From: Auanema rhodensis
Taxonomy: Eukaryota; Nematoda; Chromadorea; Rhabditida; Rhabditidae
Assembly (NCBI GenBank): GCA_964057225.1
Contig: OZ059894.1
Span: 19,808,476-19,872,475, forward strand
Length of the DNA: 64,000 nt
Direction: 5' to 3'
Shown: positions 1 to 6,484 of the stretch, in pieces
How the letters are laid out: each line of letters starts with the position of its first letter
Numbering within the stretch: the first letter of the stretch is position 1
Made by a program: the position numbers and the translations under genes
The notes under the pieces: generated by a model
Database searches by the model: none
What the model saw: the letters and a program-made list of their open reading frames with translations, nothing else
Told to the model about the DNA's origin: nothing

Positions 1-1673
1 ATAACGAAATTAGAGAAGAGTTAAACGATTTGAAAAAAATCATAAATGATGAAAACCAAAATGATAGAAAATTGAAAATCAAGTTTAATATGATATATAA
101 ACAATTACTAGAAACTTTACCTGAATGTACTGATTTGAAAACCAAAACTCTGTTCAAATTTGAGCAGAATAAACAAATAGAAACTTCGTTAACAGTATCT
201 TCAAGTTCTGAAACAGAAGAATTAAGTGGTTACACTGAAAAACTAAGACGTAGTGCAGAAAGTTCAAAAAGTAATCAAAAACGTAATAACATAAATTGTA
301 AACTTGAAAAAGTACTGGAAAGATTAAACTTTTTAGAGGAAAAATTTGACTCAGAAAGCGATAGAGAAATTAAATATATAAATCATAAATCTTTAAAAAA
401 GAGAATCAATAAATCAAATCACGAAACATCAGACAGACATGAAAATAATCTATATATCCCAAGACCAAAAATAAAATTAACCACGTTTGATGGAAATATC
501 ACGGAATACCCAGAATTTATGAGTATTTTTGAATTACTCATTGATAGTAACCGTAATATGTCAGAAACCGAAAAATTTTATCATTTAAAATCGAGTTTGA
601 GCGGTAATGCTGAACATTTATTGAAATCAATTACTTTAACAGCAGAAAATTATAAAAAAGCATTGTTTCTACTTAAGAAAACATATGATAAACCTCAAGA
701 ACGAAAGAAAGTATTAAAACAAAGACTAAGAGATTTGCCAAAAGCATATAAAAATGCAGTAAATATGCAAGAAATTTATAATGAAATTCAATCCATTATA
801 ACGGGATTAAGGGAGCATAGAGACATTGACAATGAAGAAATAATTGAAACTATAATAGAAAAATTCCCAGAACATATACAAAGAGAAATCTTCAATATAG
901 AAAGTAATGATGGCATAGAATTGAACATTGATGAAATCATAGAAATAATCGGTAACTCAATTAAATGCGAAAAAATGATACAAAATAAAAGAGAAAACTA
1001 CAACAGCACGTTGAACTTTTTAATGAATAACAGAAACTATCAAAATTATAATAGAAAACCTTATAACTATCAGAATGATCATGAAACAAGAAGAAAAAAC
1101 GATAGATTTTCTAATGGTTTTCAAAATGTGAAATATAATAATGAGAATAATGATAGAAATAGACATCAAACACAGTATGCAAACAAATTTCAAGCGATAA
1201 CAAGTAAAAACAATGATTCATTAGAAAACAAAAACTGTGTATTCTGTAATAGAAATAATCATAGCAGTTTAAATTGTAAAATTATCATGGATATCAGAGA
1301 AAAAAGGAACATCATCAAGCAAAATAGTCTTTGCTGGATTTGTTACAGTAAAAATCATAATTCTTTTCAATGTAATCTTGAAAGATGTCAAAATTGTATG
1401 GAACACCATAATTCAAAAATTTGCATGAAAAATCATTATAAAAATAACGCCAAGGACGTAATTAGCATAAATTCTCAATATGCTAATCACCCTACAAGCA
1501 ACAATCACATGCAATCTCAATATGCTAATGAGGTCGGTACTCCTCAAAATACAGTAAACGGAAGAAATAAAGCAGGAAATGAATATAAATGGAAACCCAA
1601 TTTAACAGGAGGTAATAATGAGCCAATTGGACAAAATTTTCGATTGGAATCAAGAATAACAGAGAAAGGGTAA
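1..1673 (+). CDS. gag: Gag polyprotein of BEL/Pao element, 5'-partial
   Basis: This is the retroelement structural protein, expected to assemble cytoplasmic particles around the element RNA. The frame (codons from base 3) has no stop up to the window edge. The TTG at 30 is not a credible eukaryotic start, and the first in-frame ATG is at 90, so the true start is probably off-window. Numbering from base 30, residues 1-140 are charged and partly coiled-coil-like. Residues about 144-300 resemble the DUF1759 capsid-like domain, with landmarks FDGN, EFMSIFE, KFYHLKSSLSG and NYKKALFLL. A basic, Asn-rich stretch follows at about 320-400. There are three zinc knuckles: C403-C406-H411-C416 and C435-C438-H443-C448, both CX2CX4HX4C, and C453-C456-H460-C465, which is one residue shorter (CX2CX3HX4C). 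A SQYAN motif occurs twice near residues 482 and 496. The frame ends in TAA, with a second TAA directly after it. Confidence 0.9.
   Translation, partial: NEIREELNDLKKIINDENQNDRKLKIKFNMIYKQLLETLPECTDLKTKTLFKFEQNKQIETSLTVSSSSETEELSGYTEKLRRSAESSKSNQKRNNINCKLEKVLERLNFLEEKFDSESDREIKYINHKSLKKRINKSNHETSDRHENNLYIPRPKIKLTTFDGNITEYPEFMSIFELLIDSNRNMSETEKFYHLKSSLSGNAEHLLKSITLTAENYKKALFLLKKTYDKPQERKKVLKQRLRDLPKAYKNAVNMQEIYNEIQSIITGLREHRDIDNEEIIETIIEKFPEHIQREIFNIESNDGIELNIDEIIEIIGNSIKCEKMIQNKRENYNSTLNFLMNNRNYQNYNRKPYNYQNDHETRRKNDRFSNGFQNVKYNNENNDRNRHQTQYANKFQAITSKNNDSLENKNCVFCNRNNHSSLNCKIIMDIREKRNIIKQNSLCWICYSKNHNSFQCNLERCQNCMEHHNSKICMKNHYKNNAKDVISINSQYANHPTSNNHMQSQYANEVGTPQNTVNGRNKAGNEYKWKPNLTGGNNEPIGQNFRLESRITEKG
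1622..1673 (+). other. gag/pol overlap with candidate -1 frameshift site
   Basis: The last in-frame stop upstream in the pol frame is the TGA at 1619-1621, and gag ends at 1671-1673, so the two frames overlap by about 50 nt. Pol lies one base back (-1) from gag. Inside the overlap, bases 1634-1640 read A AAT TTT, with the gag-frame codons AAT and TTT. This fits the X XXY YYZ rule for -1 ribosomal slippage used by many retroelements. I did not find a convincing stable pseudoknot or hairpin just downstream by eye. Alternatively, an ancestral single gag-pol frame was broken by an indel. Confidence 0.6.
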
Positions 1674-4600
1674 TAAGAGAAAAAGATGATAATCATTTTA
1701 ATAACGAAATTGAAATTTTTAATGAACCAAATACATTTTTTATATCTTTTTACAAAGCAAAAAGCTCTAATTTAGTAATTTTGTATGACTCTTGCTCAAA
1801 TAAGTCATTTATCAAAAAACAAACCGCAGAAAAGTTGAATTTACCAATATTAAGCAATAAAATGTTGCCAATAGGTACTATTGGTGATAAAGAAGAAATA
1901 CTTAAATCAAAAGAAGTAATTTGGGGTATACCTGAGATAAAAGAAAACATAAATCTATTAGCTATTGAGAAAATAACAGATTTTGTGAATATGCCTTCAA
2001 TAAATGAGACGGAAATGAGAAAAATTGAGCAATATAGCAAGAAAAACATGAAATTAATTTTCGAAAAGGGCAATATTGAACCAGATATATTAATAGGAAT
2101 GGATCAATTTTGGAAATTAGTTCCTAAAACATTTGAAAGCATTGATTTGAAAAACGGATTAGTAGTAATTCCAACAAAATTGAACCCGATCATATCAAAA
2201 CATAAAACGTTTGATGAAATATCAGATAGTGAAAACGATGAAACCGAATGTGGTTCAGATCTGAAATGTTTCCTAATAGGAAATAAATTGAAAGATGAGA
2301 ATAAAAAACTGAATAAAGATGAAATGAGAAAATACGAAGATGATTTAGCTTGGAAACAATTTCACGAAAATGTAAAAATGAAAAATGGAAGAATTAATGT
2401 AAAATTTCCCATAAAACCAAATATTCAGTCAATTAACGATAATTATGGTAAAAGTATAGGGTGCTTAAAAGGTATTCTTAAAACTTTGGAAAAAGATCAC
2501 GATATGTTAGAAAAATACGACAACACAATTATGGAACAACTAGAAAGTGGCATTTTAGAATATTGTCCAGAACGTAACCATCCATTTTTCACATATTGTA
2601 TTCCTCATCATTATGTTTTAAAACCGACAAGCACAACAACAAAATTACGAATAGTACTAAATGCTTCAAGCAAAGTTAAAAATGAGAAATCATTAAATGA
2701 TATATTATTTCAAGGTGAAACAATAATCCCTAACTTAACAGGCATGTTGATAAGACTCAGACTCAGTAAAAATTTTTTGATGGGAGATATTGAAAAGGCA
2801 TTTCATCAAATTGAACTAGACGAAAGTCATAGAGATTTGACAAGAATTTTATGGATTAAAAACATCAAAAAAGGTGTACAAAAAAGTAATGTGCTAAATC
2901 TAAGATTCACAAGAATCCCATTTGGGGTGAACAGTTCTCCATTTTTATTAGGAGCAAGTATAAAATATTTTTTAAAACAAGAAAAATTAGAAATATGTGA
3001 AGAAATACTGAGTAATATTTATGTGGATAATGTAATGATAAAAGTTGAAAACAAAAATCAAATAATGCAGTTATACGCAGAAGTAAAAAATTTATTCTCA
3101 AAAATCGGAATGAACATAAGAGAATTTTATACAAATTGTGAATCAGAAAATAGTAAAATCCCAGAAAAAGATAAAATAAAAGAAACAAGTTTTAAAATAT
3201 TAGGAATGAATTACAATACAGTAACAGATAAATTGGAAGTGAAAATTCCAGAATGGAAAGAAAAACAAACAACGAAAAGAAATATTCTGAGTTTCATAAA
3301 CGCGATTTTTGATCCAATAGGTATAACTCATCCTATAACATTGAAATCACGACTTTTCCTCAAAAAACTGTGGGAAAGTCAAATAAAATGGGATGATGAA
3401 CTGTCAGAAAATTTGATAGAAGAATGGAAAGAAATATACAGTAAAATCGAGAATCAAAAAATTGAAATAGATAGATCCATATTAAGAAGTAATGAATATG
3501 TGGAATATTTATTGTTCACAGACGCATCTAGAGACGTAATTGCAACAGGCTATTTAGCATATGTCAAAAACGGAATTATTGAAGAAATTGAACTTCTTTG
3601 CGTAAAATCTTCCACAATGATTGAAGGATCAATTCCAATGAAAGAATTGTCTGCAGTTCTTTTAGGTGTTAAAATGATGAAAGAAAATATAAAAGAAATG
3701 AATATAAACATACAAAATATCAAAATATTTTCTGATTCCCAAGTAGTTTTATGCTGGATTTTTAAAAGTCCCACAAAAAGAGTCTATGTTAGAAACAGAT
3801 TGGAAAAAATCAAACATCTAACAGACGACTTGGAAAAAGAAAACGGAAAAATAGAATATTTTTACGTGAATACCAAGAAAAATCCAGCTGACGTACCAAC
3901 AAGAGGTCTAGAACCTCAGGAAGAAAAATACAAAGAATGGTTGAAAGGTCCAATATGGTACAAAGATGAAATTCAACGACAAAATAATATTAAAACGTTA
4001 AAAGAAGTTGTAGGACAAGAAAACAGTAATGCAGAATCAAAAATCATTAATTTTCTAATAAAAAACGAGAACTTAACAAAGGAAAGCCAAGATTTGGACT
4101 TCCTAGCTCAAAAAGTATCTTCATATCCAAAATTATTAAGAATTGTGAAAAATATTTTGATATTCATATCTAAACTTAGAAAAACCTCAAAAGGATGTTT
4201 TAAGAAATTGATAGAAGATTTTGAAAAATCGGATAGTTCGAAAAGAAACATAATTTGTGAAAAAATTATGATAAAAGCACATCAATTGCAGAATTGTAAT
4301 GAATTGAAAAAAGAAAAATTTAAAAAATTAGACATTGTTCAAGATGAAGATGGTATTTTAAGAGTACGAGGCCGATTAGGTAACGCAAATAAGTTGAATA
4401 ACAGTTATCCAGTATTATTATATGGGAAAAAATTCTTCACAAATCTCATGATTAAGTATATGCATGAAATTTCACTTCATGCTAACAGAGAAACAATGAT
4501 GGCGATAATACGTAAACAATTTTTCATTATAAAACTGAAAAGCTGTATAAATGTAACAATTTCCCAATGTATGAAATGCAAAAAAGCTAACAACAGACCT

Positions 4601-5713
4601 TATAAGTATCCAGATTTTCCTCAATTACCAGTTGAAAGAGTTTTAAAATTTAAACCATATGAAAACATAGGCATTGACTACGCCGGCCCATTAATTGTGA
4701 AAAATGAAACCAACGCTGATAAAAAAGTTTGGATTATGCTAATTACTTGTCTATGTACACGAGCAGTATACTTAGATGTCGCTAATGATAGCTCTAGCAA
4801 GGAATTAATGAATAATCTAAGAAAATTTTTTGCTCGAAAGAGAATACCAAGTAAAATTATATCAGATAATGGTTCTCAATTCTGTAAGACCGAGAAAATT
4901 TTTCAAAACTTTCTCGAAAATAAGAAAATACAATGGAAAATGATCACTCCGTATTCCCCGTGGAAAGGAGGTTTTTATGAAAGATTAATTGGTTTAACAA
5001 AGAAATATTTGATAAAAAATATCGAAGGGAAAAAATTGAAATATAACGAATTACTGGTCATATTATCAGAGATTGAAAATATCATCAATTCAAGACCAAT
5101 TTCATATATAAATAACGATTTTGATAGCATTATTACTCCAAAGAGTTTAGAAATATTTCATCCAGAAAATTTAATCTGTCAATTTAACATCGACAACAAG
5201 GAAAAAAACGTAATAAATAATAAAAACGATATAATTGAGTATTTAAACTCATGTACTTCGAACATAAATCAGTTTTGGAGAGCTTGGAGTGAAACATACC
5301 TTGAAGAACTAAGGAATCTATCAAATAAGAAAAGTTTGAGTAAAAGCTATTCAAAAGCAACTCCTGTAGTTGGTGAAATTGTCCTTTGTAAAGAGAATAA
5401 CGTAAAAAGACATAAATGGCCTTTAGCTGTCATTGAAGAATTGATTGTCTCTGAAGATAAAGAAATTCGAAGCGTCAAAATACGAAATTCTGAAGGTAAC
5501 AGACTTTTGAGATCTATAAATCAACTGATACCCTTAGAAATAACCGAAGAAAAACTAGACAAAGTTAAAAATACAGAAACCAAACAGAAAAAAGATATAA
5601 ATGAATTAGAAAATCTAAAAAACAGTAATAATGTTAATAATGAGGAAAATATTGGAATTTGGAAAAACAGACTGAGACAAAATACCAATATTGATTACAA
5701 ACCATATTTCTGA
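1640..5713 (+). CDS. pol: Pol polyprotein: protease, RT, RNase H, integrase
   Basis: Pol copies the element RNA into DNA and integrates it. The start is set at the -1 frameshift site; no early ATG is needed. Residues are counted from the Leu codon at 1781. The retropepsin-like DUF1758 region begins with the motif LYDSCSNKSFI (Asp codon 1787-1789) and includes IGMDQFW near residue 108. RT motif A is DIEKAFHQI (Asp 336, nt 2786), followed by RIPFGVNSSP and motif C YVDN (nt 3020-3031). The four RNase H acidic residues are present: FTDAS (Asp, nt 3521), KELSA (Glu, 3644), SDSQ (Asp, 3734) and NPADVPTRG (Asp, 3890). The integrase zinc site has His at 4463 and 4478 and Cys at 4568 and 4577. The DDE core is GIDYAGP (4676), SDNGSQF (4865) and GGFYERL (4979). 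A DUF5641-like tail runs from about WRAWSETYL to INQLIPLE. Two oddities are DSC for the usual D-S/T-G in the protease and YVDN for YVDD in RT. The frame is otherwise unbroken. Confidence 0.93.
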   Translation, partial: SIGIKNNRERVIREKDDNHFNNEIEIFNEPNTFFISFYKAKSSNLVILYDSCSNKSFIKKQTAEKLNLPILSNKMLPIGTIGDKEEILKSKEVIWGIPEIKENINLLAIEKITDFVNMPSINETEMRKIEQYSKKNMKLIFEKGNIEPDILIGMDQFWKLVPKTFESIDLKNGLVVIPTKLNPIISKHKTFDEISDSENDETECGSDLKCFLIGNKLKDENKKLNKDEMRKYEDDLAWKQFHENVKMKNGRINVKFPIKPNIQSINDNYGKSIGCLKGILKTLEKDHDMLEKYDNTIMEQLESGILEYCPERNHPFFTYCIPHHYVLKPTSTTTKLRIVLNASSKVKNEKSLNDILFQGETIIPNLTGMLIRLRLSKNFLMGDIEKAFHQIELDESHRDLTRILWIKNIKKGVQKSNVLNLRFTRIPFGVNSSPFLLGASIKYFLKQEKLEICEEILSNIYVDNVMIKVENKNQIMQLYAEVKNLFSKIGMNIREFYTNCESENSKIPEKDKIKETSFKILGMNYNTVTDKLEVKIPEWKEKQTTKRNILSFINAIFDPIGITHPITLKSRLFLKKLWESQIKWDDELSENLIEEWKEIYSKIENQKIEIDRSILRSNEYVEYLLFTDASRDVIATGYLAYVKNGIIEEIELLCVKSSTMIEGSIPMKELSAVLLGVKMMKENIKEMNINIQNIKIFSDSQVVLCWIFKSPTKRVYVRNRLEKIKHLTDDLEKENGKIEYFYVNTKKNPADVPTRGLEPQEEKYKEWLKGPIWYKDEIQRQNNIKTLKEVVGQENSNAESKIINFLIKNENLTKESQDLDFLAQKVSSYPKLLRIVKNILIFISKLRKTSKGCFKKLIEDFEKSDSSKRNIICEKIMIKAHQLQNCNELKKEKFKKLDIVQDEDGILRVRGRLGNANKLNNSYPVLLYGKKFFTNLMIKYMHEISLHANRETMMAIIRKQFFIIKLKSCINVTISQCMKCKKANNRPYKYPDFPQLPVERVLKFKPYENIGIDYAGPLIVKNETNADKKVWIMLITCLCTRAVYLDVANDSSSKELMNNLRKFFARKRIPSKIISDNGSQFCKTEKIFQNFLENKKIQWKMITPYSPWKGGFYERLIGLTKKYLIKNIEGKKLKYNELLVILSEIENIINSRPISYINNDFDSIITPKSLEIFHPENLICQFNIDNKEKNVINNKNDIIEYLNSCTSNINQFWRAWSETYLEELRNLSNKKSLSKSYSKATPVVGEIVLCKENNVKRHKWPLAVIEELIVSEDKEIRSVKIRNSEGNRLLRSINQLIPLEITEEKLDKVKNTETKQKKDINELENLKNSNNVNNEENIGIWKNRLRQNTNIDYKPYF

Positions 5714-5854
5714 AAATAAAGAAAATAAAATTGGTTAAGTTTGTTTTCGGGGGAATGGTCACATAAAGTGACGTTCATACAAAGAAAGAAACCAAAAATT
5801 CCCTATTCACCTATAATCTATAATATGTTCTAAAATGCCCTTTTTTAGGGGGAA
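5714..5854 (+). other. pol-LTR spacer with two polypurine-tract-like motifs
   Basis: These 141 bases between the pol stop and the proposed LTR start hold no ORF of note, and no env gene. The nonamer GGGGGAATG occurs twice, at 5749-5757 and 5848-5856. The second copy directly precedes a TGTT LTR start and is the likely plus-strand primer (polypurine tract). The first may be an accessory tract or a remnant. A short inverted repeat, GTCAC with a 5-base loop and GTGAC, follows the first copy at 5759-5773. Confidence 0.6.
5848..5854 (+). other. Polypurine tract (plus-strand primer)
   Basis: GGGGGAA lies immediately upstream of TGTTTCG, the proposed first bases of the 3' LTR. A G-rich purine run abutting the LTR is the standard site of plus-strand DNA priming in LTR retroelements. 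The flanking upstream bases are a T run, which sharpens the purine boundary. Confidence 0.65.
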
Positions 5855-5856
5855 TG

Positions 5857-5874
5857 TTTCGTATATATACGAAA
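5857..5874. promoter_or_regulatory. Perfect 18-bp palindrome at the LTR start
   Basis: TTTCGTATATATACGAAA reads the same on both strands and lies two bases inside the proposed LTR. It could be an integrase end-recognition element, a dimeric transcription-factor site or a TATA-like element. Nothing here decides between these. Confidence 0.5.
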
Positions 5875-5981
5875 GAATAAGTAATAAATCATCAAATTAA
5901 GTAAAACATAAGAAAATTGGTTTTAAATAGAAAATAAGTAGATTCATTTTAAAATATATTTCTGCTGTGAGCGGTCGTATA

Positions 5982-6044
5982 CAGTTTACGTCATATTTAC
6001 GTGAACTGACGTACGCCAAATGCTTCACTTTTAAATCAGTTCAC
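5982..6044. repeat. Overlapping inverted repeats in the LTR
   Basis: Two dyads share a middle arm. CAGTTTACGT at 5982-5991 pairs with ACGTGAACTG at 5999-6008 with one mismatch (a G-U wobble in RNA). GTGAACTGA at 6001-6009 pairs perfectly with TCAGTTCAC at 6036-6044. The shared arm means the two hairpins exclude each other. They may be regulatory structure in the LTR transcript; the function is unknown. Confidence 0.5.
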
Positions 6045-6103
6045 ATTGTTGACTCATAGCGCGTAGTCGCATTTATTATTAACTGTTTCACCATTATAAA
6101 TTG

Positions 6104-6109
6104 AATAAA
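6104..6109 (+). promoter_or_regulatory. Polyadenylation signal of the LTR
   Basis: AATAAA occurs 25 to 30 bases before the end of the LTR and is followed by a T-rich stretch. This is the usual place for the signal that ends the element's transcript near the R/U5 border. Confidence 0.6.
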
Positions 6110-6133
6110 TCATTATTTTTATATTCTGTATCT

Positions 6134-6484
6134 TTTCCATGTACACTCAACATTGCTTCCAAAAACATTTTGACAAAAATTTTTTCGAAAAATTTCAGAA
6201 TAATTTAGCAAAAAGTAGATGTTTTTAGATTCCATTTTTCAAGGCAAAGACGATGGACAATGTTATTCAACGAAAAAATTAATTCTTCAGGGTGAAAATC
6301 GAGGATATAAGTGTGAACTTATATCAGTTGATATCTCGGTGCATTTTTAAGCTAGCGCAAATCTGATAACACAGAACGACGCAGCTTAAAAATCCGCATC
6401 GAATGCACTATACTACATTGAGAAACGCTTAATACAAAAATTAGTTATGATCGTTTGAAAAATGATGCATTAGTGTATGTTGAG
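6134..6484. repeat. First satellite monomer (reference unit)
   Basis: This is the monomer abutting the retroelement, used here as the reference. It is full length and as close to the consensus as interior copies, with no edge decay. It carries several dyads. TTTTTCGAAAAA (6181-6192) is a perfect palindrome. GATATAAGT (6304-6312) and ACTTATATC (6317-6325) form a 9-bp stem with a 4-base loop. ATTTTTAAGCT (6343-6353) and AGCTTAAAAAT (6383-6393) are 11-bp arms, extended by GCG/CGC past one bulged A. Confidence 0.95.

Larger units (their letters stand above)
1..6133 (+). mobile_element. BEL/Pao-type LTR retrotransposon, 5' end off window
   Basis: The region has the layout of an LTR retrotransposon: gag, then pol in an overlapping frame, a polypurine tract and a 3' LTR. 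The pol order of protease, RT, RNase H and integrase, with a DUF1759-like gag and a DUF5641-like pol tail, is that of BEL/Pao and not of Ty1/copia, where integrase precedes RT. No env-like ORF lies between pol and the LTR. The 5' LTR, primer-binding site and gag start are beyond the left edge, so autonomy and LTR identity cannot be judged. Pol has no internal stop over about 4.07 kb, which suggests recent activity. The right end is set where sequence shared with the satellite begins. The true LTR end could be a few bases further right because of a TTTCCA overlap at 6134-6139. Confidence 0.93.
5855..6133 (+). repeat. 3' long terminal repeat (about 280 bp)
   Basis: The proposed LTR starts at TGTT directly after the polypurine tract and runs to the satellite junction. 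It opens with a perfect 18-bp palindrome, is AT-rich, carries inverted repeats in its middle, and has AATAAA 25-30 bases before its end, as expected for the R/U5 part. The start could instead be 5756, after the first polypurine-like motif, which would give about 378 bp. The end could be 6139 (finishing CA), because six bases at the junction fit both LTR and satellite. The 5' LTR is off-window, so neither boundary could be confirmed by comparison. Confidence 0.7.

Noticed and set aside
30-32. Start of gag at TTG (base 30)
   Set aside because: TTG is not a usual eukaryotic start and the frame is open to the window edge, so gag is treated as 5'-partial.
1781-1783. Start of pol at TTG (base 1781)
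   Set aside because: The frame is open back to 1622 and the protease motif begins right here, so a start at this point would cut the domain; frameshift expression from gag is more likely.
1750-2073. Minus-strand ORF of 107 codons
   Set aside because: It lies wholly inside pol on the opposite strand, with low-complexity hydrophobic content typical of antisense AT-rich sequence, and no recognisable domain.
2907-3188. Minus-strand ORF of 93 codons
   Set aside because: It is antisense to the RT domain; its Leu/Phe-rich composition results from A-rich coding on the other strand.
3550-3774. Minus-strand ORF of 74 codons
   Set aside because: It is antisense to the RNase H region and shows no independent support.
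5714-5854. env-like third ORF
   Set aside because: Only 141 bases separate the pol stop from the LTR, and no significant frame exists there.
6134-6484. Monomer made of two diverged halves of about 175 bp
   Set aside because: By eye the two halves show no sustained similarity; a self-alignment would be needed to detect an ancient duplication.
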